From: Candidatus Omnitrophota bacterium
Lineage (GTDB): Bacteria; Omnitrophota; Gorgyraeia; Zapsychrales; JANLHA01
DNA: 21,540 nucleotides
Direction of reading: 5' to 3'
Assembly (NCBI GenBank): GCA_024653845.1
Contig: JANLHA010000102.1
Span: 1-21,540, forward strand
The notes under the pieces were generated by a model. That model had not been told where the DNA came from. It saw only the letters and a list, made by a program, of their open reading frames with translations, and did no database searches. This document shows positions 1-11,034 of this stretch, piece by piece; within the stretch, counting starts at the first letter, position 1, and every line of letters starts with the position of its first letter. The position numbers were made by a program, and so were the translations under genes.

Positions 1-42
1 AACACGACTCTAGATAAGTTAACCATCAAATTGAAACAATGA
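1..42 (+). CDS. Possible last 13 codons of dnaA (partial, cut by window start)
   Basis: Reading from base 1, frame 1 is open for 13 codons (ending LDKLTIKLKQ) and stops at TGA 40-42, while the other two forward frames stop almost at once. A short amphipathic end rich in Leu and Lys is usual for DnaA, and dnaA very often lies directly upstream of dnaN. The stretch is too short to identify by sequence alone, so the call rests mainly on gene order and could be chance. Confidence 0.35.
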   Translation, partial: NTTLDKLTIKLKQ

Positions 43-184
43 TCACAGGTTTAAGAACAGTTGATACACAGCTATTTTTTTCGTAACATTTTTATTTTCA
101 ATCATTTTTATTCTTATTCAAATTTTCCACAACACTTACTACAACTACGACTATCTTAGTGAATTTATAAAAAGAGGGAGATCT
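43..184. other. AT-rich leader between putative dnaA end and dnaN; two imperfect DnaA-box-like nonamers
   Basis: This gap is strongly AT-rich, especially about 74-126. TGATACACA at 62-70 and TTTTCCACA at 123-131 each differ by one base from the DnaA box TTATNCACA. I see no dense cluster of perfect boxes, so this alone does not establish an origin. It may be the edge of an origin region or a DnaA-controlled dnaN leader. The dnaN ribosome binding site (AGAGGGAG, 173-180) sits at its end. Confidence 0.4.
61..89 (+). promoter_or_regulatory. Probable sigma70-type promoter for dnaN
   Basis: The -35 TTGATA (61-66, five of six consensus) and -10 TAACAT (84-89, four of six) are exactly 17 bases apart. 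Transcription would start near 96, giving a leader of about 90 bases before dnaN. The -35 overlaps a DnaA-box-like nonamer at 62-70, which would allow control by DnaA, but that is inference. Confidence 0.5.
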
Positions 185-1273
185 ATGAAAATCAAAATAA
201 CAAAGGAAAGCCTGTTAGAAGGTATTCAAATCGTTCAAAATGTTGTCTCAACAAAAGCCACTTTGCCTATCTTATCTAATATATTATTAGAAACACAAGC
301 AGGAAAAATTAAGCTTAACACAACCGATTTAGACATTGGAATTTCTTGTGAATTTCCTGTGGAAGTCATTGAAGAAGGTGCAATAACTATTTCAGCTAAA
401 AGGTTTAGTGATATTGTACGTGAATTGCCCCTTGGAGATGTGATGATCAGTACGAAGAAAAACAACCAAGTGGATATTGAAGGAAATAAGTGTCGTTTCA
501 AATTAATGGGCCTTTCAAAGGAAGAATTTCCTAAATTTCCAGAATTTAAAGATAAGGAATCCGTTCGCATTGATCAAGCCACTTTAAAAGAAATGATTCG
601 AATGACTTCCTTTTCGGTTTCTTATGAAGAATCAAGATATGTTTTGAATGGTGTTTTAGTGGAAATTAAAGGAAACTTAATTCGAATGGTAGCGACGGAT
701 GGCCGTCGTCTTGCAAAAATCGAAAAGAATTTAGCATCAACGTCTTCTCAAGAAATCACGGCGATTGTTCCCATTAAAGCCCTTCAGGAAGTTTATCGAA
801 ATTTGACTTCTGGTGGGCAAGTTTCTTTTGTTGTTGGGAAAAATCAAATTTTATTCGATATTCAGGGCATTTTGATTGCAAGTCGCATTATTGAAGGAGA
901 ATTTCCAAATTATCAACAAGTGATCCCCAAGGAAGCATCGACCAAAATTAAAATCAATACACAGGATTTTTTAAGCGCGATTCGTCGGGCCAATCTTTTA
1001 TCCACTCCAGACTTTCAGGCGATTAAAGTTGAAGTTTTTTCTGATAAAATTGTTGTTTCAAAAACAACTCCAGATGTTGGAGAGTCGAGAGAAGAAGTGG
1101 TGATCCAATATGGAGGCAAAGAATTGATTGTGGGATTTAATCCGCAATTTTTAATTGATGCCTTGAAAAATATTTCACAAGACACCATCGAAATGGAATT
1201 GTTGGGTCCTGACAAAGCTGGAGTGATCCGAATGGGGGATTACCTATATTTGGTCTTGCCCATGCGAATATAA
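185..1273 (+). CDS. dnaN: DNA polymerase III beta subunit (sliding clamp)
   Basis: This 362-residue protein has the usual length and character of the bacterial beta clamp. The clamp is a ring-shaped homodimer that holds replicative polymerase on DNA and docks partners through its C-terminal domain. The opening KITKESLLEGIQIVQNVVS with TLPILSNILLE, the middle segment VATDGRRLAKIE, and the end YLYLVLPMRI are family hallmarks at the expected places in the three repeated clamp domains. The start at ATG 185 is supported by AGAGGGAG at 173-180, although the spacer is short at four bases. The gene looks more AT-rich in codon choice than gyrA downstream. It lies between a putative dnaA end and dciA, as in many origin-linked clusters. 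Confidence 0.97.
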   Translation: MKIKITKESLLEGIQIVQNVVSTKATLPILSNILLETQAGKIKLNTTDLDIGISCEFPVEVIEEGAITISAKRFSDIVRELPLGDVMISTKKNNQVDIEGNKCRFKLMGLSKEEFPKFPEFKDKESVRIDQATLKEMIRMTSFSVSYEESRYVLNGVLVEIKGNLIRMVATDGRRLAKIEKNLASTSSQEITAIVPIKALQEVYRNLTSGGQVSFVVGKNQILFDIQGILIASRIIEGEFPNYQQVIPKEASTKIKINTQDFLSAIRRANLLSTPDFQAIKVEVFSDKIVVSKTTPDVGESREEVVIQYGGKELIVGFNPQFLIDALKNISQDTIEMELLGPDKAGVIRMGDYLYLVLPMRI

Positions 1274-1290
1274 AAAAGTGAGCATGAGGG

Positions 1291-1319
1291 TTGTCAACGG
1301 AAATATTTTTATTTAAAAT
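1291..1319 (+). promoter_or_regulatory. Probable promoter for dciA-gyrB-gyrA
   Basis: The -35 TTGTCA (1291-1296) and -10 TAAAAT (1314-1319) are 17 bases apart, and each matches five of six consensus positions. Transcription would start near 1326, about 14 bases before dciA. This suggests dciA, gyrB and gyrA can be transcribed apart from dnaN. No clear terminator separates dnaN from it. Confidence 0.5.
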
Positions 1320-1339
1320 AAACCCTTTGCATGTAAGCT

Positions 1340-4079
<2,740 letters not shown>

Positions 4080-4096
4080 AGGAAAGGTCAATTGAA

Positions 4097-6607
4097 ATGA
4101 ACAGTCTTTCGATCCAAGAAAAAATCATTCCCGTTTATATCGAAGAAGAAATGAAGCGCTCTTATCTTTCGTATTCGATGAGCGTTATTGTCGGACGAGC
4201 GCTTCCCGATGTTCGTGATGGGTTAAAACCCGTGCATCGTCGGATTCTTTATGCGATGAAAGAGTTGAACCTCGAGCACACTAAGCCTTACAAGAAGAGC
4301 GCTCGTATCGTTGGAGAGGTCTTGGGAAAATATCATCCCCACGGAGACACGGCGGTTTATGACACGATGGTTCGCATGGTACAAGAGTTCTCGCTTCGAT
4401 ATCCGCTGGTTGATGGGCAGGGAAACTTTGGATCCGTCGACGGGGATGCGGCGGCGGCAATGCGATATACCGAAGCACGGTTAGATGCCATTTCCGAGTA
4501 CATGTTGGAAGACATTGACAAAGAAACGGTGGATTTTTCACCGAATTTTGATGGGTCGTTAAAAGAGCCGCAAGTTTTGCCGGCGATTCTTCCCAATTTG
4601 TTGGTCAATGGATCCAGTGGAATTGCGGTCGGGATGGCAACCAATATTCCTCCGCACAATTTGGGTGAAGTTGTGGAAGGTGTCATCCATGTCATTGATC
4701 ACCCGGATGCTGCGATTACGGAATTGACCAAGTTTGTCAAGGGCCCTGATTTTCCGACGGGCGGGATCATTTGTGGACGAGAAGGAATCAAGGAGGCCTA
4801 TAACACGGGGCGCGGGAAAATCATTTTGCGCGCTAAGGCGGCGATTGAACGACAAAAAGCCAACAAAGACACGATCATCATCACAGAAATTCCTTACCAG
4901 GTGAACAAATCGAACCTGATCACGTCCATCGCAGATTTGGTCCAAGATAAAAAAGTGGATGGCATCACGGATATTCGAGATGAGTCTGATAAGGATGGTA
5001 TTCGTATTGTGATTGAACTCCGACGAGATGTTCAGCCGCAGGTTATTCTTAACTATCTTTATAAACACACTCAGCTGGAAACTACGTTTGGGATCATCAA
5101 TTTGGCGTTGGTTAATAATAGTCCGCGCGTGCTGAGCCTTAAGCAGATGATGGTCTATTACGTTGATCATCGACGAGAAGTGGTGCGTCGTCGGACACAG
5201 TTTGATTTGGATCGTGCCTTGAAGCGCGCTCATATTTTGGAAGGATTGCGAATCGCCATTGATGCGATCAACGAAATCATCAAAACCATCCGTTCTTCCA
5301 AGTCGACACCAGAAGCCAAGATTAATTTGATGAAAAAGTTTGGATTGACAGAAATCCAATCTCAAGCCATTTTGGAAATGCAGCTGCAGCGCCTGACGGC
5401 CCTTGAACGAGACAAAATTGAAGAAGAATACAAGGCGTTGCTGGAAGACATCAAGAACTATCGGGCCATCTTGGCCACTCCTCAAATGGTGGATGACATC
5501 ATCAAGGATGAGTTGAAGGAGCTGAAAGAAAAATTCAAAGATGAGCGTCGGACAGAAATTGCAGCCAAGCCCGAAGAGATTGAAATTGAAGATTTGATTG
5601 CTGAAGAAGACATGGCCATCACCATTAGCAACGATGGCTATATCAAAAGGTTGGGTGTTGGAACATATCGTCGACAAAAGCGCGGTGGCAAAGGAGTTTC
5701 AGCGATGTCGACGAAAGAGGGCGATTTCGTCAAGCAACTTTTTGTGGCCTCATCGAAAGACTACCTTCTTGTTTTTTCAAACAAGGGTGTTGTGCGATGG
5801 CTTAAAGTTTATGAAATCCCTGTCGCGTCGCGCACAGCTAAAGGCAAGGCGATTGTCAATTTACTGTCTTTCCAAAATGATGAACACATTAGCTCAATTG
5901 TGGCTGTTAAAGAATTCCCTGAAGATCAATACATTGTGATGGCAACGGCTCAGGGGGTGATTAAGAAGACCCGACTTTCAGCATTCAGCAATCCTCGTAA
6001 AGGCGGGATTGTTGGGATTACGCTGGATAAACAAGATCGCCTGATTGGAACTGCAATCAGCAACGGAAAATATGAAATCCTTTTGGCCACCCGAGCAGGA
6101 AAAGCCACGAGGTTTTCTGAGCGTCAAATTCGCGACATGGGTCGAGCTGCGGGTGGAGTGAGGGGCATCAATTTGGCTAAGGGCGATGAGGTTGTGAGCA
6201 TGCAAGTGTTCCCCTCGGACATCGACAAAACCGGAAGCACGTTGTTGACGGTGACGGCCCTAGGCTTTACCAAGCGTTCGGCGTTCAATGACTATCGTGT
6301 GCAGTCGCGTGGCGGAAAAGGAATCATCAATGTTAAAGTGACGCCGAAGAATGGCGAGGTCGTGGGAGTTTTGGGGGTCGTGTCAGATAATGAAATCATG
6401 GTTGTCACCAAACAAGGCATGGTTGTTCGATGTCCCTTGACGGATATTCGCACTTCTGGACGAAGCACCCAAGGCGTGAAATTGATTTCGTTGGATAAAG
6501 ATGATCGTGTAAGTTCTATCGCCAACGTGGTAGTCAAAGATGAAGAAGGTGGTGAACATGAGGGAGAGCCCGAAGAAGAAGGGGCTTCCAAAGAAGCCGC
6601 CGAGTAA
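4097..6607 (+). CDS. gyrA: DNA gyrase subunit A
   Basis: This 836-residue breakage-reunion subunit starts at ATG 4097 behind GGAAAGG (4081-4087). The N-terminal part has [21 protein letters not shown], and the catalytic tyrosine is Tyr124 in [11 protein letters not shown]. In the quinolone-resistance region, the position equal to E. coli Ser83 is Thr85 ([10 protein letters not shown]), while the Asp87 equivalent is kept; Thr there occurs naturally in some species. The C-terminal DNA-wrapping propeller begins with a clear GyrA box, QKRGGKG, which distinguishes it from ParC. The protein ends in an acidic Glu-rich tail (about the last 25 residues), a feature known to modulate wrapping in some gyrases. 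It forms an operon with gyrB. Confidence 0.97.
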   Translation: MNSLSIQEKIIPVYIEEEMKRSYLSYSMSVIVGRALPDVRDGLKPVHRRILYAMKELNLEHTKPYKKSARIVGEVLGKYHPHGDTAVYDTMVRMVQEFSLRYPLVDGQGNFGSVDGDAAAAMRYTEARLDAISEYMLEDIDKETVDFSPNFDGSLKEPQVLPAILPNLLVNGSSGIAVGMATNIPPHNLGEVVEGVIHVIDHPDAAITELTKFVKGPDFPTGGIICGREGIKEAYNTGRGKIILRAKAAIERQKANKDTIIITEIPYQVNKSNLITSIADLVQDKKVDGITDIRDESDKDGIRIVIELRRDVQPQVILNYLYKHTQLETTFGIINLALVNNSPRVLSLKQMMVYYVDHRREVVRRRTQFDLDRALKRAHILEGLRIAIDAINEIIKTIRSSKSTPEAKINLMKKFGLTEIQSQAILEMQLQRLTALERDKIEEEYKALLEDIKNYRAILATPQMVDDIIKDELKELKEKFKDERRTEIAAKPEEIEIEDLIAEEDMAITISNDGYIKRLGVGTYRRQKRGGKGVSAMSTKEGDFVKQLFVASSKDYLLVFSNKGVVRWLKVYEIPVASRTAKGKAIVNLLSFQNDEHISSIVAVKEFPEDQYIVMATAQGVIKKTRLSAFSNPRKGGIVGITLDKQDRLIGTAISNGKYEILLATRAGKATRFSERQIRDMGRAAGGVRGINLAKGDEVVSMQVFPSDIDKTGSTLLTVTALGFTKRSAFNDYRVQSRGGKGIINVKVTPKNGEVVGVLGVVSDNEIMVVTKQGMVVRCPLTDIRTSGRSTQGVKLISLDKDDRVSSIANVVVKDEEGGEHEGEPEEEGASKEAAE

Positions 6608-6613
6608 AATTTG

Positions 6614-6641
6614 TTGACGCAATAAATTTTTATGGTAACAT
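6614..6641 (+). promoter_or_regulatory. Probable promoter for tRNA-Glu
   Basis: The -35 TTGACG (6614-6619, five of six) is followed after 16 bases by -10 TAACAT (6636-6641), preceded by TGG so that it forms an extended -10. Transcription would start near 6648, about 14 bases before the tRNA. It begins only a few bases after the gyrA stop codon. Confidence 0.6.
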
Positions 6642-6661
6642 CTGCTGTCAGATTTGTCGTC

Positions 6662-6735
6662 GACCCCATCGTCTAGCCTGGTCAGGACAAGAGCTTTTCA
6701 AGCTCTCGGCGCGGGTTCAAATCCCGCTGGGGTCG
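6662..6735 (+). tRNA. tRNA-Glu (anticodon UUC)
   Basis: A full cloverleaf can be folded by eye. The acceptor stem GACCCCA (6662-6668) pairs with TGGGGTC (6728-6734), with discriminator G6735. The D arm runs from GTCT at 6671-6674 to 6685-6688. The anticodon stem AGAGC/GCTCT (6690-6694, 6702-6706) holds loop TTTTCAA with anticodon TTC at 6697-6699. The T arm is GCGGG-TTCAAAT-CCCGC (6711-6727). UUC reads Glu codons GAA/GAG. The start ATCGTCTAG is typical for bacterial tRNA-Glu. The 3' CCA is not encoded. Confidence 0.96.
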
Positions 6736-6773
6736 TTAATATTTTAGGCGTCTTAAGACGCCTAAAATATTAA
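6736..6773. repeat. Perfect 38-bp palindrome right after tRNA-Glu
   Basis: The left half TTAATATTTTAGGCGTCTT (6736-6754) is exactly the reverse complement of the right half (6755-6773), with no mismatch. As RNA it would form a 17-bp hairpin with a UUAA loop, with a GC core (GGCGTC/GACGCC) flanked by A/T pairs. It touches the last base of the tRNA. No separate T-run follows, so a standard intrinsic terminator is doubtful. It could act as a two-way terminator, a processing or protective hairpin for the tRNA 3' end, or a protein binding site. Confidence 0.85.
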
Positions 6774-6818
6774 TCTACCTCATGATTGGAACGCAGCGAA
6801 ACGGAAATCCCGCCGCCC

Positions 6819-8423
6819 ATGACCTTCCAAGAAAAAACTTCAAAATTATTTTCAAACCCAAAGATCATCTCAACGATGATCTTTTTTATTTTGGCTCTCG
6901 GGATCGCGCTTCGCCTCGCGCACTTTTTAGAAAACTGTTCACTCTGGCTCGACGAAGCGTATGTAGCATTGCATGTGATGGGTCGAACATTTCAGGAGAT
7001 CCTTTCGGGAGTTCCCTTGTCGAGCGATCTTCCCATGCCGCCCATTGGATTTTTGTTGATTGAGAAATTATTCGTGAGCCTGTTTGGCAACCACGAGATG
7101 GTCTTGCGCGCTTTTCCTTTTCTATGCGGGGTCTTCTCTCTTCCTCTTTTTTATGTTTTTTCAAAACGGTTTTGTTCCCCAGTCGAAAGTCTCTTAGCGT
7201 TAGTATTTTTTGCGCTGGCTGACGGATTGGTTTATTACTCCTCAGAACTTAAACCTTATGCAAGCGATGTTTTTTTTGCCCTGAGCGTTTATTTAGTGAC
7301 ATTTTGGGTTGAAGACAATCCTTCGATTGTATTGAGGCGCATATTCTACATGGTGATAGGAGCTCTGGCGGTTAGCTTTTCTTATCCTTCGATATTTATT
7401 TTATCGACGACGGCCATCATTTTAATACTTAAAAACAGGAAAGACTTCGAACGATTAAAATCATATTTTCTTATTTTTGAAGTTTGGGCCATGGTTTTTG
7501 CTTGGTGGTATGCAACGGCCTATCACGCTCTTCTTAAGAATACGGGATTTATTAATAATAGCTTAGGTTCATTTTTGCCTGTCTCTTTGACCGAAGCCAT
7601 CCCTTGGGTATTGCAGCATTTGGGAGATTTCGTGAGCATGCTAAGTCTTTCTCCGGCATGGTTGTTTCTTGTTTTATTTTTTATTGGCATGGGGCGAGTC
7701 TGTCTAAAAAGTCGAGAACACTTTGTCCTTTTGATGGGGCCGGTCATTTTGGCTCTGATCGCTTCCGCTTTGCAGAAATATATGTTTTCTCACCGATTCA
7801 TTTTATTTTTATCTCCCATGATTTTGATTGGAGTTGTGAGGGGGATTGGCTTTGGGCTAGAAGGCATCAAAAATTTTAAAAGAACAACCTTAATAAAAAA
7901 TGTGATTTTAGGATTCGTGGGAATATGTTTAGTTTATTCGATAATGTCATTCCCCACGCGATTTGAAAGATACAGCAAAGAAGAGTTGCGCCCTTTGATG
8001 GAAGTTGTTAAAAAGGAATTCAGGGCTGGAGATGTCTTTTATGTGAATGATCAGGGGAGCTATGCCTTTCTTTATTACTTGGCACGACTCAAGTTTCCTT
8101 CTCGACCACACCATTTTGGCAGGATAGGCGACTTGGTGATTGAGGGCAGAGAGCAAAGCGCAATTGCTTTTCGACAAGAGTTCCCAGAGTTTAATTTACA
8201 GGGTAATTTTATCGGAGGAACGGCGTCCGACCTTCAAATCGTTGACAGCCCCACAGTTAATATTTTTGGAAGAAATTCTCGGACCTGGATTATTTTTTCA
8301 CATCATCGAGAAAAAGCCAAGGGGCGTGTTCTTGAAATGCTCAGAAGGATGGGGCAAGAACGTGGTTTTTGGAAAGCTAAGGGTGCGGAGATTTACTTTT
8401 TTGATTTGAATGACGGGGGCTGA
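6819..8423 (+). CDS. GT-C family membrane glycosyltransferase (PMT/ArnT-like)
   Basis: This is a membrane protein of about 534 residues with roughly nine to eleven hydrophobic segments (about residues 15-375), followed by a soluble domain of about 150 residues. After the first membrane segment comes SLWLDEAYVAL (Asp45-Glu46). An acidic pair in this first outer loop is the hallmark of GT-C enzymes of the PMT/ArnT group, which move sugars from polyprenyl-phosphate carriers onto proteins or lipids on the outer face of the membrane. YYSSELKPYA in the next loop also fits the group. The acceptor and sugar cannot be told. The frame is also open from TTG 6786, but neither start has a good ribosome binding site; ATG 6819 is chosen for the better codon. 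The gene may depend on read-through from the tRNA unit. Confidence 0.75.
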   Translation: MTFQEKTSKLFSNPKIISTMIFFILALGIALRLAHFLENCSLWLDEAYVALHVMGRTFQEILSGVPLSSDLPMPPIGFLLIEKLFVSLFGNHEMVLRAFPFLCGVFSLPLFYVFSKRFCSPVESLLALVFFALADGLVYYSSELKPYASDVFFALSVYLVTFWVEDNPSIVLRRIFYMVIGALAVSFSYPSIFILSTTAIILILKNRKDFERLKSYFLIFEVWAMVFAWWYATAYHALLKNTGFINNSLGSFLPVSLTEAIPWVLQHLGDFVSMLSLSPAWLFLVLFFIGMGRVCLKSREHFVLLMGPVILALIASALQKYMFSHRFILFLSPMILIGVVRGIGFGLEGIKNFKRTTLIKNVILGFVGICLVYSIMSFPTRFERYSKEELRPLMEVVKKEFRAGDVFYVNDQGSYAFLYYLARLKFPSRPHHFGRIGDLVIEGREQSAIAFRQEFPEFNLQGNFIGGTASDLQIVDSPTVNIFGRNSRTWIIFSHHREKAKGRVLEMLRRMGQERGFWKAKGAEIYFFDLNDGG

Positions 8424-8439
8424 TAGAAAGGGAGAAAAA

Positions 8440-9444
8440 ATGCTGGACGTGATGTTTTACGAAGCCTTCAAGGAAGAAGAAGTCCTTTTGAAGAAATATT
8501 TGAATCCAAAGGTCAAGGCGAAATTTTTTCCTCAAACGATTCAAGAGGTGAGCAGCAAAGCTTGTCTGGCGACAGTCATCAGCACTCGAACTCAGTCGGT
8601 CATTTCCCTTGCCTGGGCTAAAAATCTTTCCGGAATTTTAACTCGTAGCAGCGGATATGATCATTTGGAGCGTTTTCGAAAACAAGCGAGCTCGAAGATT
8701 CATTACGGATATCTTCCGCACTACTGTTCCCGCGCGGTTGCAGAGCAGGCGATTTTGATGATTCTGGCGTTGTTGCGGCGTCTTCCTGCGCAGATCCAGC
8801 AGATGGATCAATTTTTGCGCGATGGATTGACGGGGCATGAGGCCGAGGGAAGTAAAATTTTAGTTGTTGGTGTGGGTCGGATTGGATTGGAAGTGGTCAA
8901 GATCGCTCAAGCCCTCAAGATGGACGTGAGAGCGGTTGATTTGATTCAGAAGCAAAAAAAATTGAAGTATGTCTCTCTCCAAGAAGGCGTTAAGTGGGCG
9001 CGCGCGGTTGTTTGTGCCCTTCCACTAACATCGTCAACAGAAAAAATTTTGAATTATCGTCTTCTTTCGCAATCTGGACAGCAACGTATTCTTGTGAATG
9101 TCTCTCGAGGAGAAATCACGCCCTTGGCGGATTTACGTCGGCTCTTGAAAGAGGGGCAACTTTGTGGGCTGGGTCTTGATGTGTATGAACACGAGGATCG
9201 TTTGGCCGAATTTGTACGTAACAAAGGCAAGCAAAAAAACAGGCCTTTAGCACTTACTCCAGAGTTCAAAATTTTGGAAGAGTTGAAAACTTATGATAAT
9301 GTGATATTTACGCCTCACAATGCATTCAACACATTTGAGGCGCTGAACAGCAAGGCCCAACAAAGTGTGCGGGCCGTAGAGATGTTTTTAAAAAATGGGA
9401 GATTCCCGGACGAGATTCCGGCTAAAAGGAGGATGTCATGTTAA
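8440..9444 (+). CDS. D-isomer-specific 2-hydroxyacid dehydrogenase, NAD-dependent
   Basis: This 334-residue protein is of the D-2-hydroxyacid dehydrogenase family, which interconverts 2-oxoacids and D-2-hydroxyacids with NAD(P)H. The Rossmann motif GVGRIG is at residues 144-149. The catalytic set is visible: Arg223 in NVSRGEI, Glu250 in LDVYEHE and His293 in FTPHNAF. The middle stretch SRAVAEQAILMILALLRR is also typical. Substrate cannot be assigned; D-lactate dehydrogenase-like enzymes are the nearest thought. The upstream ATG at 8410 overlaps the previous gene, but AAGGGAG at 8428-8434 points to ATG 8440. It overlaps the next gene by seven bases, so the two are probably cotranscribed and coupled. 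Confidence 0.88.
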   Translation: MLDVMFYEAFKEEEVLLKKYLNPKVKAKFFPQTIQEVSSKACLATVISTRTQSVISLAWAKNLSGILTRSSGYDHLERFRKQASSKIHYGYLPHYCSRAVAEQAILMILALLRRLPAQIQQMDQFLRDGLTGHEAEGSKILVVGVGRIGLEVVKIAQALKMDVRAVDLIQKQKKLKYVSLQEGVKWARAVVCALPLTSSTEKILNYRLLSQSGQQRILVNVSRGEITPLADLRRLLKEGQLCGLGLDVYEHEDRLAEFVRNKGKQKNRPLALTPEFKILEELKTYDNVIFTPHNAFNTFEALNSKAQQSVRAVEMFLKNGRFPDEIPAKRRMSC

Positions 9445-10085
9445 ATATTTACGGTTCTGATTTGTCGAGCCCTGCTAACAAGGTACGATACGTTGCCAAT
9501 TACTTAAAAATTCCGTATGAATATCGACGCGTCAATTTGAGAGAAGGGGAGCATCGCAAGCCAGAGTTTTTGAAATTGCATCCGGCCAGTAAGATTCCGG
9601 TCATGGATGACAATGGTTTTGTTCTTTTTGAAAGTGGAGCGATGATCAAATATTTGGCAGCGAAAGAAAAATCTGCACTCTATCCCGCTGACGATAAAGA
9701 GCGAGCGCTCGTTGATCAATGGCTTGATTTTGTGTCTTTTCATATAGGAGATGGTATGGCGCGAGTGGCATATAACCGCTTGTTTGCTCCTCGCATGGGA
9801 GCGGAGGTCGACGAGAAATCGATTCAGGCGGGCCTGCAGTTTTTAAACAGGTTTTTACCAGTTGTGGAAAACCAGCTGAGCAGGGATAAATATCTCGTCG
9901 GCGATGTGCTGACGTTGGCCGATTTTACGTTGTTAGCGGTTTTGGATCCAGCGGAGTTGGCCCAAATTGATTTGTCGTCTTATCAGAATATCTCTCGATG
10001 GAGAAACACTCTTCGACAGCAAGAATTTTATACGCGTTGTCATAAAGAATATGGCGAAGCGCTTATGGCAGGGAAGAAAGCCTAA
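9438..10085 (+). CDS. Glutathione S-transferase family protein
   Basis: This 215-residue protein has a thioredoxin-like N-terminal domain (about 1-80). It carries a SSPANKVR active-site-type segment near residues 9-16, the cis-proline segment SKIPVMDD and the binding motif ESGAMIKYLA. An all-helical C-terminal domain includes YLVGDVLTLADFTLLAVLD, the N-capping motif region of the GST fold. Members conjugate or reduce substrates with glutathione or related thiols; the substrate here is unknown. The start at ATG 9438 has a strong AAAGGAGG just upstream, inside the end of the dehydrogenase gene. The stop is immediately followed by the nitrilase start. Confidence 0.88.
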   Translation: MLNIYGSDLSSPANKVRYVANYLKIPYEYRRVNLREGEHRKPEFLKLHPASKIPVMDDNGFVLFESGAMIKYLAAKEKSALYPADDKERALVDQWLDFVSFHIGDGMARVAYNRLFAPRMGAEVDEKSIQAGLQFLNRFLPVVENQLSRDKYLVGDVLTLADFTLLAVLDPAELAQIDLSSYQNISRWRNTLRQQEFYTRCHKEYGEALMAGKKA

Positions 10086-10883
10086 ATGAAAATTGCACTG
10101 ATTCAACTCAATGCCGGTACGGATAAAAAAAAGAATATTGCTCAAGCTGTAGAGATGGTGCAAGAGGCGGCAGCGCATGGCGCTAAGTTTGTCGCTTTGC
10201 CAGAAGTTTTCAATTATCGCGGGCCGATGAGCTACTTGGCCCTTGCAGGCGGCGTTGCTGAGAAAATTCCAGGGGACTCTTTAAAGCCATTGATGGCTTT
10301 GGCTCAGGAAAAGAAAATTTTCATTTTGGCGGGATCGATTTATGAGCGTATACGAGGAGAAAAAAAAGTTTATAATACATCTGTTCTTGTTGGGCCGCAA
10401 GGCAGTGTTAACGCTTGCTATCGTAAAATGCATCTTTTTGACGCGAATGTACATGGCAAAGCCATTTGTGAATCGAAATATTTCAGGCCTGGAACAAAAC
10501 CCATTGTGGCTCAAGTGGAAAAGTTTAAAGCAGGGCTTTCGATTTGTTATGATTTGAGATTCCCTGAGCTTTTTCGTTCGTACGGCTCTCAGGGATGCGA
10601 TATCCTTTGCGTTCCTTCCTCATTCACTCAAAAGACTGGCCAAGCGCATTGGGAAGTTCTTTTGCGGGCCCGAGCCATTGAAAATCTTTCTTACGTTTTA
10701 GCTCCCAATCAGGTGGGGCAAGATGGTCGAGGGGTCGCAAGCTTTGGAACCAGCCTTGTCGTTTCCCCCTGGGGAAAGGTGATCGCCAAAGCCTCCGCCA
10801 AGAAAGAAGAAATTTTGTATGCGAGGATTGAATTGTCTCAAATTCGTCAAGCCCGCAAAATTTTACCTTCAATTTGTCTTTAA
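10086..10883 (+). CDS. Carbon-nitrogen hydrolase (nitrilase family, Nit1/Nit2-like)
   Basis: This 265-residue protein has the full nitrilase catalytic set: Glu40 in ALPEVFNY, Lys114 in YRKMHLFD and Cys154 in SICYDLRFPEL. The segments around Lys (HLFDANVHG) and Cys resemble the Nit1/Nit2 branch, whose members hydrolyse deaminated glutathione or 2-oxo acid amides. An aliphatic nitrilase is unlikely. It starts on the base after the GST stop codon, so the three genes from 8440 form a tight unit. The exact substrate is inference from family and neighbours. Confidence 0.88.
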   Translation: MKIALIQLNAGTDKKKNIAQAVEMVQEAAAHGAKFVALPEVFNYRGPMSYLALAGGVAEKIPGDSLKPLMALAQEKKIFILAGSIYERIRGEKKVYNTSVLVGPQGSVNACYRKMHLFDANVHGKAICESKYFRPGTKPIVAQVEKFKAGLSICYDLRFPELFRSYGSQGCDILCVPSSFTQKTGQAHWEVLLRARAIENLSYVLAPNQVGQDGRGVASFGTSLVVSPWGKVIAKASAKKEEILYARIELSQIRQARKILPSICL

Positions 10884-10953
10884 TTCTTCCCTATATATTA
10901 GAGTAGACAGGCTGCTTTAGGTTTTGCCCTCCCCCTTGTTTTTTATAAGTCTA

Positions 10954-10962
10954 TGGTATATA
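10954..10962 (+). promoter_or_regulatory. Weak candidate extended -10 for the giant secreted protein gene
   Basis: TGGTATATA (10954-10962) has an extended -10 form, but the nearest -35-like TTGTTT (10936-10941) is only 15 bases away. If real, transcription starts near 10970, which would fit translation from ATG 11002 or 11035 and not from the upstream TTG. Confidence 0.25.
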
Positions 10963-11034
10963 TTTGTGTTGGTTGAAGAAACCGCTTTTTTTGGTTCTCA
11001 AATGAAATTAATGACTTTCAACTCTCCAATATTT

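Noticed and set aside
4559..5677. Long minus-strand open frame of 372 codons opposite gyrA
   Set aside because: It lies wholly inside gyrA, its translation has no recognisable family, and it is explained by codon bias of the coding strand.
10924..11034. TTG 10924 as start of the giant protein
   Set aside because: There is no proper ribosome binding site, the extra 37 residues would bury the signal peptide, and ATG 11035 aligns with the start of the second protein.
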